Below are positions 42,500-51,266 of a stretch of DNA of 64,000 bases, one piece after another (the stretch's first letter is position 1; each line of letters starts with the position of its first letter). Below the pieces are notes generated by a model. It was not told the origin of the DNA. It saw only the letters and a program-made list of their open reading frames with translations, and made no database searches. Both the position numbers and the translations under genes were made by a program. Source of the stretch: an uncultured Christensenellaceae bacterium (GTDB taxonomy: Bacteria; Bacillota; Clostridia; Christensenellales; Borkfalkiaceae); contig CAJUKJ010000006.1 in the NCBI GenBank assembly GCA_910587365.1, positions 1 through 64,000 of the forward strand, given 5' to 3'.

Positions 42500-43301
42500 A
42501 CCCGCTTTCAAAAATTTTGCCGTTAAGATAGCTTAAATTACCAGAAAGGTCGAACCTTAAATACTTTGCAATTAAACGCTGCCGTTTGGCGGCGTATTTT
42601 GCATTATAAGCCCTGTCGCCGTATTTTTCGTCGCCCAACACAGGACAGCCGATAAAGGCCGTATGGGCGCGTATTTGGTGCGTCCTGCCCGTATGCAGCG
42701 TTATTTCCGCCAACGCGGTATCCCCCCTTTCTTCTATAACGCGGTATTCGGTAATTATCTTAACTGCTTCGGGGCGGGACGAGGAATAAACTTTAACCTC
42801 CCCCTTTTTATCGTCCTTTATCAGATAATCCGTAAGAACGCCCTGTTTTTGTTTGAAGTTGTTTCGGCACAGTGCGATGTAGGTTTTGATTATCCTTCTG
42901 TCTTTAAACGCCGCTAAAAGCTCTTCTTCGGCGGAATTGTTGTGGGCAAAAATTATAAGCCCCTGCGTGTTTCTGTCAAGCCTGTGTACAGCGTAAAATT
43001 CGCCACGTTCGCACAGCTCGGACAAAAGCCCCTCGCTTGACACACCCGAATACTTGTCCGCTATATAGATATTCGCGTCCTCGTACACTGCCGTGTGCGA
43101 GGGCATTTGCTCCTGCTTGGAAGTGGTGTAATATACGACCTCGTCGCCTGTTTTTAAGGCAACGTTTTTGTTGATACGCGTACCGTTTACCTTAACGTCC
43201 CTTGCACGCAAAAGCACCGCAAGGCAAAAGCTGCCCTGCGGATATACGGAGTCCGTAAAATCCTTTAAATTTGTTTGACTGTTAACTTTAAAAGTTTTCA
43301 T
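42489..43301 (-). CDS. RluA-family RNA pseudouridine synthase
   Basis: 270 residues. An N-terminal S4-like RNA-binding part (SFCLAVLLRARDVKVNGTRI) precedes the catalytic domain with HRLDRNTQGLIIFAHN (Asp in RLD is the nucleophile) and LHTGRTHQIRAHTAFIG. It modifies uridines in rRNA or tRNA; the exact site is not predictable. It is convergent with and overlapping gltA. Confidence 0.9.
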   Translation of the reverse strand: MKTFKVNSQTNLKDFTDSVYPQGSFCLAVLLRARDVKVNGTRINKNVALKTGDEVVYYTTSKQEQMPSHTAVYEDANIYIADKYSGVSSEGLLSELCERGEFYAVHRLDRNTQGLIIFAHNNSAEEELLAAFKDRRIIKTYIALCRNNFKQKQGVLTDYLIKDDKKGEVKVYSSSRPEAVKIITEYRVIEERGDTALAEITLHTGRTHQIRAHTAFIGCPVLGDEKYGDRAYNAKYAAKRQRLIAKYLRFDLSGNLSYLNGKIFESGFTF

Positions 43302-43322
43302 TAGTCCCCACTTTCTCTTTTT

Positions 43323-45008
43323 TTAAAACAAACCGAATATGAGATGTACGGCATACGCGCCTAAAAAGGCAATTGCCGTTTGCACGGTAAAGCATTTTAA
43401 AGTGAATTTGAAACCCGTTTCCTTGCACGAAGCCGAGAATGCGGAAATGCACGCGGGACATAAGAGAATAAATGCGCATATGCCCAGCGAGCTTTCAAGA
43501 CCAAGCCCCGTACCCGCAGGCATAAGCATTGCAACGGTTGCCGCAACGTTTTCCTTGGCGATAAATCCGCACAGTGCGGCGTAAGCCAGCCGCCAGTCGG
43601 TAATACCCATAGGATAAAACAGCGGCACAATAATTCTGCTTACGGCGGCAAGCATACTTTCGTCAACACCGACGTATCGGAAAGTGAAAGAATAGTGCGA
43701 AAGCACCCAGCTTATGACGCAGAATACAGTTACCGCACCCGTTACTTTAATTATAAACCCTTTGATATAAAAATACAACTTTTTACAGACGGTATTAAAT
43801 TGCGGCAAAATTATTGGCGTTACTTCCGAAAGCATACCTTCCTTTCCGCCTTTAAGCGCGAGCGAGAATATCATTGAAAGCGCGAGTCCCGCAAAATAAA
43901 AGCACGTTATCACGGGGAAAGGATTTTTGAACATAGGGGACAAAAAGGTTAAAAACACGGGAAGCTTTGCCCCGCACGGAATGTACGGAAGAATTGCTAT
44001 TGTACGTTTTTGCGCGCTTGGGGTTGAATATCCGCGCGTCGTCATTATAGCCGCAGCCGTACAGCCGAACCCCGAAACAAGCGAAAACGCACACCTGCCA
44101 GAAAGATTGACTTTTTCAAACAGCCCGTCGGTAGCAAACGCCAATGCGGACGTTATGCCGCTTTCGTCAAGAAGCGTTAAAAATAAGTACAGTATAAAAA
44201 GCTGCGGAATAAAGGACAGCACTCCGCCTGCGCCGCCCAATATTCCTTCTGTAAGAAGTGATATGACCGCTTCATTCCGCATATTTCCCGATATCAAATC
44301 CGCAAGCTTATTGCAGATTAAGTCCTCGGTCAAGTCCTTTAATAGCGCGCCCGGCATTACGGGATGGAACGCGGCAAAAAACATAAATGCTATTGCGGCT
44401 ATAAAAAAGGCAAGCGCGAAATAGCGGTTGTAAAAAAGTTTGTCTGCTGTGCTTAACCCCTCTCTTCCCGCCGAATATGCAGACGAAAAAGAAATTGTTT
44501 GCTTTTTAACATTAAAATTTATTCCCTGCTCTATCTCTTTTTTAAGTTGTCTTGGAGAACATATAAAAACAGGTATGCCCAGATATTGCGAAAGCTTTTC
44601 TTCGTCAAGCCGTCCGCCCCGCCGTCTGAGTTGGTTTAATTTGGTTACATATAAAATTACGGGTTTGCCGCTTTCAATAAGCTTGCGGGTAAGATTTAAG
44701 CTGTTTTCCATAGTCAAAGCGTCGGCAACGTTAATGATAATATCCGCGTCGTTAATTTCATCCGACGCGCAAGCTTCTTCCATAGAATATGCGGAAAGCG
44801 CGTACAGCCCGGGCGCGTCTACGTAGGTTACGCCGCCGGAAGTCTTTTGCGACGCCGAAGTAGTGACGCCGTGAAAATTACCCGTCCGCAAATTGCTTTT
44901 TGTAAGCGCGTTAAAAAGCGTGGTCTTGCCTGCGTTTGGGTTGCCCGCAAGCACTGCGCGCAAAGTCTTTTCGGATTTTTCCGCCGTTTTTGCAGTTTTT
45001 ATACGCAT
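43323..45008 (-). CDS. feoB: Ferrous iron transporter FeoB, short form
   Basis: 561 residues against about 650-770 in most FeoB. The cytosolic G domain has G1 AGNPNAGKTT (residues about 17-26) and G3 DAPGLY. The usual G4 NxxD reads LNQLRRRGG, so the guanine-recognising Asp is replaced by Arg. The membrane part shows the family gates (SGFGCTAAAIMTTRGY, PCGAKLPVF). It imports Fe(II). It overlaps feoA by one base (TAATG). Confidence 0.88.
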   Translation of the reverse strand: MRIKTAKTAEKSEKTLRAVLAGNPNAGKTTLFNALTKSNLRTGNFHGVTTSASQKTSGGVTYVDAPGLYALSAYSMEEACASDEINDADIIINVADALTMENSLNLTRKLIESGKPVILYVTKLNQLRRRGGRLDEEKLSQYLGIPVFICSPRQLKKEIEQGINFNVKKQTISFSSAYSAGREGLSTADKLFYNRYFALAFFIAAIAFMFFAAFHPVMPGALLKDLTEDLICNKLADLISGNMRNEAVISLLTEGILGGAGGVLSFIPQLFILYLFLTLLDESGITSALAFATDGLFEKVNLSGRCAFSLVSGFGCTAAAIMTTRGYSTPSAQKRTIAILPYIPCGAKLPVFLTFLSPMFKNPFPVITCFYFAGLALSMIFSLALKGGKEGMLSEVTPIILPQFNTVCKKLYFYIKGFIIKVTGAVTVFCVISWVLSHYSFTFRYVGVDESMLAAVSRIIVPLFYPMGITDWRLAYAALCGFIAKENVAATVAMLMPAGTGLGLESSLGICAFILLCPACISAFSASCKETGFKFTLKCFTVQTAIAFLGAYAVHLIFGLF

Positions 45009-45226
45009 TATCCAACCTCTATCAGCTGCGCAAGTGATTTACGTATGCCAAGACGCACTGCGCCGCAACCTATTAACACACTGCTTTTAAACAGCGAAAA
45101 AGCAAGCACCGTTACGCGCTTGCCTGCAATTATGCCCAAAGATTTAAGGCGCGCCGAAGCCCCGCCCGTTATATTTATATTTATAATTTCAGCACTTTCC
45201 CCCGCTTTTAAATCGTAAACGCTCAT
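45008..45226 (-). CDS. feoA: FeoA-type SH3-like protein
   Basis: 72 residues. It has the FeoA fold with AEIININITGGASARLKSLGI and IAGKRVTVLAFS segments. It assists FeoB at the membrane. The start codon lies inside the right arm of a perfect 10-bp inverted repeat and no Shine-Dalgarno is present. Confidence 0.88.
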   Translation of the reverse strand: MSVYDLKAGESAEIININITGGASARLKSLGIIAGKRVTVLAFSLFKSSVLIGCGAVRLGIRKSLAQLIEVG

Positions 45227-45244
45227 AGAATAAATCTATGAGCG
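45220..45244 (-). promoter_or_regulatory. Inverted repeat enclosing the feoA start codon
   Basis: CGCTCATAGA and TCTATGAGCG form a perfect 10-bp stem with a 5-base loop. The ATG of feoA is in the stem. It may be a weak terminator of the upstream helicase gene, a translational block, or an operator for an iron regulator. It does not look like a classical Fur box. Confidence 0.6.
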
Positions 45245-45255
45245 TTGGAATTTGA

Positions 45256-48200
45256 TTATGCCAATGAAATTTTATCGGAAATGCTTCTTATAAATATGCC
45301 GCGTTTTACGCCCTCGTCTATACAGCCCGATACGAACGCAACGAGTTTATCGCTCGTTCTGGGAACTTTCAGTTCTTTTAAAACCATTGTAATAAGCTCG
45401 TCAGCATACATACTTACCTTGTTTAAAAGTATGCCTTTAATAAGCGATATTACGTCGTAAGGGGTATAGTCCGTATCTGCCGAACGTATGCTTGCACCCT
45501 CTTCGACGCGGTATCTGTCGAACGCAGAATATTTATCCGCTTTGAAATAATAGATATTGTCAAGCATTTTGCCGACAGAAAAACCGCAGGCGTTTATAAG
45601 CGAGGTAAGCTTACCTTCAAGCTTTACGCCATACTTTGAAATTCCGTACTGCGCGAGCGTGCGCTTCATTAAAAACTGCTGGGAAATAGGCTCTTCCGCA
45701 GCGACAACCGCCTTTATAACGCGCGTGACCTCGCCGTCGTTTTCCCCGCTCAAAACATATTCGGGCGGTTGGACTTTCGTTTCGGTTTTAGCGAAACGGT
45801 AGGGCTTTTTGAAGTTTATGGACGTAGGTTTGCCGGTAGACGTCAGCTTATCGAGATAGTCCTTTATCTTCTTAATCTCGCGTTTGGGGTTATTGAAGAA
45901 GTTTAACGCATACAATCTTACAACATTCCAGTTATTGCGCTTTAACGTCTGAACCTGTAAAACAGTCCTGTCCTTTACCGAGAACGAACTCTGCGAACCG
46001 TCGCAAAGTACGGCAAGTATAAAATTGTGTTTGTTTTTGGGGTCTACGACTGCAACGTCTATCTTGAAGTCGGAAACACCCACGTCGCAGCGGCAATCGT
46101 AGCCGTAGCCCGAAAGCTCTTCCGCGATATATTTGCCTATACCCTGCTTGTTTATAATTATTTCGTCGCTTCTGACGGAAATGTTAGTTCTGCCCTTTTC
46201 CGCAAACTCGAGGAAGGCTTTAAGTCCCGAAACCCCGCGCGAGGTGGTCTTTGACATATCTATCATAGAATACCGCATCGATGAGAACACGACCATCTCT
46301 TCCCTGGCGCGCGAAACCGCAACGTTTAACCTTCGCCAGCCGCCTATCTGGTTCAAGGGTCCGAAGTTTAAGGAAATTTTACCGTTCTTGTCGGGACCGT
46401 AGCAAACCGAAAACAGTATTACGTCCCTTTCGTCGCCCTGAACGTTTTCAAGGTTTTTGACGAAAAGCGGTTCCTCCCTGTCATACGCAACGTCTTCAAG
46501 ACGTTTTTCGGATATCCTTTTGGAAAGAAGTCTTTCAATTAAAACCTGTTGGGGAGTTGAGAAGGTTACAACGCCGATGCTTGAATTTTTAAGACGCTCG
46601 TCCAGCAATCTTCTTATAACTTCGTTTACAAGAGCTTCCGCTTCCTTTTTGTTGCATTTGCTTTCGCCGCGGTCGTAAATTCCGTCCTCTATGAGTTTGA
46701 GTTTAACCTTACTGTCAAGCGCGTCCGGCGAAGGATAGGTGCATAACCTGCTTGAATAGTACATTATGTTCGAGAACGCAATTAAGCTTTCGTGGTTGGA
46801 ACGATAATGCCAAATGAGATGCTTTTCGGGAATACCCAACGCAAGGCAGTCGTCCAAAACGGACTCCAAGTCCTCAGTTTCGGGATTGTCCTCGTCCTGT
46901 CCCGACGTGGTAAAGAAAGTCGTAGGCGGCATCTGTTTTGGGTCGCCGACTACTATCGCGCTCTTTGCGCGGGCAAGCGAGGGAACAGCTTCACAGGTAG
47001 GCATCTGCGACGCTTCGTCGAAAATTACTATATCAAACAAATTAGCATCCGCAGGAAGGTACTGCGACACCGTTATGGGACTCATAAGCATACAGGGAGC
47101 AACCACACGCATAAGCTCGGGAATTTCCGAGAAAAGCATTCTTAAATTGAGTCCGCGGACGTTGCCCTTTATGCTGCGCCTGAACGCCATAAGCTCTAAG
47201 GCGAGCGTTCCTTCCGTTTCTGACGCGGGAAGCCTTGAAATTAAAACTTCGCGCAGCTTTTCGCGCGTAAGCGACGTAAACTCCTCCAAAAGCTGTGTGA
47301 ACGTGAGGGCGTTTGCCTCCTGCACGCTCGCCGAAAAACTTGCCAAAGTTTCGTCGGCAGGAATATTCGTCTGGATAAAGTTACGGTATACGTTTTTACG
47401 GAACGACGAAAGTATCTGCTTTCCGTTAATGCGTCCGCTTTCCATAGCGTCGGTAATAAACGTAAGCCCGTATTCGTTAAGCTTTTTAGCCGTTGCTTTG
47501 TAAATGCACCAACCGGGAAGCATATCGATATTGTCGATAAGCGCGGTACACTTAGTGTTGAAATAGCTGAACAAATCCCCGTCCATAATTTCGGACTTGT
47601 CGGCTTTTACCGTTTTTAAGAAGTGGTCGCAGCTCTTGTTAAATGCAGTCGCTGCGGAAATAAGACCAACAATAAGCGGCTTAAGCTGTCCGCCGACCGC
47701 GCCCGCGCATACGCTGTTGAATGCGTCGGCGTTATAGTCCATAAACACCTGCGCGCAAGTCCTGTGCAACGAATATAAGGGCTTTAAGTACTCGTCCCTC
47801 TTTTTGTCGTTTATGCTTCCGCCCAAGCCTAAAAAGTTTGAACTTAAATCCGTGTTGGCAAGTATGCGGGCTTTCGCCTGCTCCATATCGTAGGCGCGTT
47901 TAATCCATTCAAGCTCTTCTTTTTCAGTCAAAGGCTTGTCGCCGCACTTGTTTATCTTTCTTATAACGCTGAGTATGACCTTGGAAGAACGGTAATTATC
48001 GCCCCAATTGTCAAGTTCGTCCTCTATCTTATCGGCAAGCTTGCCCAAGTCGGGAAGAACACGGAAATGTGAAAGCCAGTGTCTTACCGCATTGTCGTAC
48101 TTAACGTTGGCGTTATAGAATTTGTAGAACTGCTTTTCGTCGCACTCGAAAAATTCGTTTAAATCGTCCCCTTTAAGCATATTGGCTATATCAATAAGAC

Positions 48201-50880
48201 CTTTAAGCTTTTTATAGGTAAACGTGCTTACGCGCTGGTTGAATGTGTCAAGGAAAAGCCCTAAATAGTTTTTAAGGTGTTTCAGCTCGGTAAGCACAAC
48301 CTCCGACGCGCACAAAACACCCGCCTTAGTTGCCTTGTCGCACTCGGTAAGGTTTATTTCCGAAAACGGCGAACGGTATACTCCACCGCACTCTTCCGCC
48401 GCAGCCTGCGCCGTTAAAAGCATTTTTTCACACTCTTCAAGTTTTGACTTGGTAAGAGAATCGTAGAACGTACTTTCTATATTGACAAGCTCGGGTGCAT
48501 TTTTATTTTGCAAATAGTAAATTATACCGTCGTATACCGAACAGCCCAGCCTGCGCTTTTTGTGCAACGCCGCAAGGGGTGCCTTTAAAGCTTTACGCGT
48601 CTGCTTAATGCTTTCGCCCGTGCTTGCAAACTTTTCCCCGTCCGAACGTCCCGTAAGGGCAAGCGTATTTTCAATGGTGCGTATAATTTCGCCCTTGTCC
48701 GCGCCTTTACGCGAATGAAGTTCGAGGCAGAACTCGCCTATACCTATCTCGGAAAGACGTTTTTTTACGACTTGAAGAGCCGCCTGCTTTTCCGCAACGA
48801 ATAAAACTCGTTTACCGCTGTAAACGGCGTTTGCTATGATATTTGTAATGGTCTGGCTTTTGCCCGTTCCGGGAGGGCCGTGCAGGACGAACGAAGTTCC
48901 CTTTGCAGATTCGGCAACTGCGGCATACTGGGTGCTGTCGCAAGGAAGCGGGGTTATTATGCCGCAAGGCTCGCTGTCGTCCTCGCTGACGCCTGAAAGC
49001 TTATTGTTTTCAAGCTTGTTTGAATTAGTCAAAAGACTTAATATAAGCGGATTTTTCTTATATTCGTTTATGTTCTTTTTAACGTCCGCCCACATTGCAT
49101 AGCGCGCGAAAGTGAACTGGGCAAGGTATATATCGTCGTAAACGAACCAGCCCTTCATATTTGCAGTCTTTGCACGGAATACCGCGATTATTTCCTTGGG
49201 GGTAAGTCCCTTGCCGTCCAGACCGCGCACGTCTATACCGAATTCCTGCTTTAAAAATTCAAGCAGAGTAGTGTTTACTTCGTACTCATCGCCCGTTTCT
49301 ATCCAGACGCCTGCCGTCTTTGTACGCTTTACATTTACCGGTAAAAGCGCGAGAGGGGCGAACTTGTCTTCCTTGTCGTTCTTGCCGCTCCACTTCAAAA
49401 AGCCGAACGCCAGATACAGCGTGTTCGCGCCCGTTTCCTCTTCGGCAGAACGCGACTTTCTTATAAGCGTGCCTGCTATGTCCGCAACCGCTTCCTGGCT
49501 TGAATAACAGCGAAGCGTACCCGACTTCATTTCTATTGAAATAAGCTCTTCCATACTCTTCACGCCCGTACCGCCGAAGTACGCCGCGTCCTTTATCGGC
49601 ATAGAAAGAGGATTGAGCTTATACTTATCCCTGCCTTCAAGCTTTGTACAGAAAGCGTTTATGTCTGCGGAAAGTATATGCAGACAGTCGCGCTTGTAGC
49701 GGAAGTTCAAAAGGTTGTTTCTCAGCGAAAGGTCTAAAAGTCTTCTCTGCCAAGCCGTATCCTTGGAAACGGCTTTGTCATATTCGTATTTGCTTGCGTC
49801 TATTACCTCGCGGGGCTTTTCGCTGTAAGAAAGCTGTTTGTCGTTTAAAAGCTCGTAGCCCGAAGAAGTTTTGACCTTTAAAGGAAGGGGATAAACTCCG
49901 CCTATACGGCAACGCTTTATATCAAGGCAGATATCGAACGCGTTACTTTTTGAAAACGAATTAAAGTGCGACGCGCTGGTCGTAAAGCTTGCGTTTTTAT
50001 GTGCGAACAGGTCGTCCGCGTCGATTATTGCAAGGTTGTTTACCCCGTCCGCCACGTATTTTTCCACAACTGCCATATCGTCCTGTATGGGCGATGAGAA
50101 ACAGCTTTCGTAAAGCCAGACGCCGACGCCCACTTTATTTTTGCCGAGGACAAGCACGGGGTTTAATTTGGTTGCCTCGAAGCAGGAAGCCGCAAACAGC
50201 GCGAGTTCAAGCGCGGTCGCCTTTTTATCCTTCATAATTTTGCTTATATCGCCCGCACGGACGGTTTGGGTCATATCGCTGCACTCTTCCTGCTCGATAT
50301 TGAGATGCCTGATTGCAGCATAAATTGAAGCGGCGGCATTTCTTACACCGTTTTTATCGTTGCCCGAATATCCGCTCCACTCCGAGGAATAACCCCAGGT
50401 CTTTAACTGCAAACCGGCTTCCGCAAGCACCTTTTGGCAATCCGCAAGCTTTGGACGCACAAATGATGCGAGCATTTCCGTATTGCCCGAAAGCCCGCAC
50501 CAACAATCAATGGGCAGTGCCGAAACTTCGGTATTGAACGAACATACCGTATCTTTGCCCTGCGTAAGCTTTATCTGTACCTTACAGGGCGTGGGTTCTT
50601 CCAGGTCGGCAAGGTATTTGGGATTTAACAGGTTGTCGGCCGAAATTTCCATACTGCTTTGATGGGGAATTTCGTCAACGGTAATTTCCTTTGGCATTAT
50701 CATTGCCGTGGAACCTGAAATGTGTACGGTTATTTCGCTGACATTTTCCTCTGCACGGTTGAAAATTTTAAGCGAAGTAAAAAGGGGTAAGCGGCAAAAA
50801 TAAGTAGAATAGCTTACCGAATTCAAAAGTTCGCCTTCAAGCTCGATAGAGTCAAGTTGTTTTTTAGATTTAGCTGCCAT
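45256..50880 (-). CDS. Giant superfamily 1 helicase (COG1112 type) with DUF4011, nuclease-like and DUF3320 domains
   Basis: 1874 residues. DUF4011 segment RLLDLSLRNNLLNFRYKRD is near residue 385. The helicase core has GPPGTGKSQTITNIIANA (Walker A, about 685), VIFDEASQMPTCEAV, VVGDPKQMPPTTFF, WHYRSNHESLIAFSN and LNVAVSRAREEM. A Vsr/PD-(D/E)XK-like segment follows (KIDVAVVDPKNKHNFILAV), then a C-terminal DUF3320-like domain. Such proteins are recurrent in phage-defence surveys; single-gene COG1112-nuclease proteins such as Mokosh are a comparison, not an identification. It is preceded by structured leader copy B. Confidence 0.8.
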   Translation of the reverse strand: MAAKSKKQLDSIELEGELLNSVSYSTYFCRLPLFTSLKIFNRAEENVSEITVHISGSTAMIMPKEITVDEIPHQSSMEISADNLLNPKYLADLEEPTPCKVQIKLTQGKDTVCSFNTEVSALPIDCWCGLSGNTEMLASFVRPKLADCQKVLAEAGLQLKTWGYSSEWSGYSGNDKNGVRNAAASIYAAIRHLNIEQEECSDMTQTVRAGDISKIMKDKKATALELALFAASCFEATKLNPVLVLGKNKVGVGVWLYESCFSSPIQDDMAVVEKYVADGVNNLAIIDADDLFAHKNASFTTSASHFNSFSKSNAFDICLDIKRCRIGGVYPLPLKVKTSSGYELLNDKQLSYSEKPREVIDASKYEYDKAVSKDTAWQRRLLDLSLRNNLLNFRYKRDCLHILSADINAFCTKLEGRDKYKLNPLSMPIKDAAYFGGTGVKSMEELISIEMKSGTLRCYSSQEAVADIAGTLIRKSRSAEEETGANTLYLAFGFLKWSGKNDKEDKFAPLALLPVNVKRTKTAGVWIETGDEYEVNTTLLEFLKQEFGIDVRGLDGKGLTPKEIIAVFRAKTANMKGWFVYDDIYLAQFTFARYAMWADVKKNINEYKKNPLILSLLTNSNKLENNKLSGVSEDDSEPCGIITPLPCDSTQYAAVAESAKGTSFVLHGPPGTGKSQTITNIIANAVYSGKRVLFVAEKQAALQVVKKRLSEIGIGEFCLELHSRKGADKGEIIRTIENTLALTGRSDGEKFASTGESIKQTRKALKAPLAALHKKRRLGCSVYDGIIYYLQNKNAPELVNIESTFYDSLTKSKLEECEKMLLTAQAAAEECGGVYRSPFSEINLTECDKATKAGVLCASEVVLTELKHLKNYLGLFLDTFNQRVSTFTYKKLKGLIDIANMLKGDDLNEFFECDEKQFYKFYNANVKYDNAVRHWLSHFRVLPDLGKLADKIEDELDNWGDNYRSSKVILSVIRKINKCGDKPLTEKEELEWIKRAYDMEQAKARILANTDLSSNFLGLGGSINDKKRDEYLKPLYSLHRTCAQVFMDYNADAFNSVCAGAVGGQLKPLIVGLISAATAFNKSCDHFLKTVKADKSEIMDGDLFSYFNTKCTALIDNIDMLPGWCIYKATAKKLNEYGLTFITDAMESGRINGKQILSSFRKNVYRNFIQTNIPADETLASFSASVQEANALTFTQLLEEFTSLTREKLREVLISRLPASETEGTLALELMAFRRSIKGNVRGLNLRMLFSEIPELMRVVAPCMLMSPITVSQYLPADANLFDIVIFDEASQMPTCEAVPSLARAKSAIVVGDPKQMPPTTFFTTSGQDEDNPETEDLESVLDDCLALGIPEKHLIWHYRSNHESLIAFSNIMYYSSRLCTYPSPDALDSKVKLKLIEDGIYDRGESKCNKKEAEALVNEVIRRLLDERLKNSSIGVVTFSTPQQVLIERLLSKRISEKRLEDVAYDREEPLFVKNLENVQGDERDVILFSVCYGPDKNGKISLNFGPLNQIGGWRRLNVAVSRAREEMVVFSSMRYSMIDMSKTTSRGVSGLKAFLEFAEKGRTNISVRSDEIIINKQGIGKYIAEELSGYGYDCRCDVGVSDFKIDVAVVDPKNKHNFILAVLCDGSQSSFSVKDRTVLQVQTLKRNNWNVVRLYALNFFNNPKREIKKIKDYLDKLTSTGKPTSINFKKPYRFAKTETKVQPPEYVLSGENDGEVTRVIKAVVAAEEPISQQFLMKRTLAQYGISKYGVKLEGKLTSLINACGFSVGKMLDNIYYFKADKYSAFDRYRVEEGASIRSADTDYTPYDVISLIKGILLNKVSMYADELITMVLKELKVPRTSDKLVAFVSGCIDEGVKRGIFIRSISDKISLA

Positions 50881-50885
50881 AAAAA

Positions 50886-51071
50886 CTCCTTTTCACAAAT
50901 TTTTGTTTCTATTCTGCAAAACAAAATTTTCGTGATTTAAAAGGCACTTCTCCGCACTGCAATGAAAACAGTGCGTTCGGTCATAGCTTGCGCTTTACAT
51001 TATGCGCAAGCTTACCTCGGACAACAAAACAGCGCACTGTGCTGTTTTGTGAAATTTGTCCTCGCCCTTTC
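50886..51071 (-). repeat. Structured leader repeat, copy B (upstream of the giant helicase)
   Basis: Opposite-strand homologue of 7360-7549. Its stems are AAAACAGC/GCTGTTTT, GCTTGCGC/GCGCAAGC (perfect here), CGCACTG/CAGTGCG, and a long A/T stem with the same loop GCAGAATA. It ends in AAGGAG, the ribosome site used by the helicase gene. Further upstream on the same leader lie TTTGTGTGATTTT/AAAATCACACAAA (51072-51114) and TTGCCCAAAA/TTTTGGGCAA (51155-51180). The gap 50881-51266 contains no gene I can support. Confidence 0.75.
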
Positions 51072-51266
51072 TTTGTGTGATTTTAAGGGCAAACTTATTA
51101 TAAAATCACACAAATTCAATCTGCCGGGGTCGAGGTATCGACAAATTGAGTCTCTTGCCCAAAAATGCGATTTTGGGCAACAACGTTAATTTATTTAAGT
51201 ATACCATATATCGGTAAACTTGGGCAAGTAATATTATTGACATTTAATTTTTAACTTATCAATATT

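Noticed and set aside
45220..45244. Fur box at feoA
   Set aside because: The palindrome CGCTCATAGA/TCTATGAGCG does not resemble the GATAATGATAATCATTATC consensus; only a hairpin or unknown operator can be claimed.
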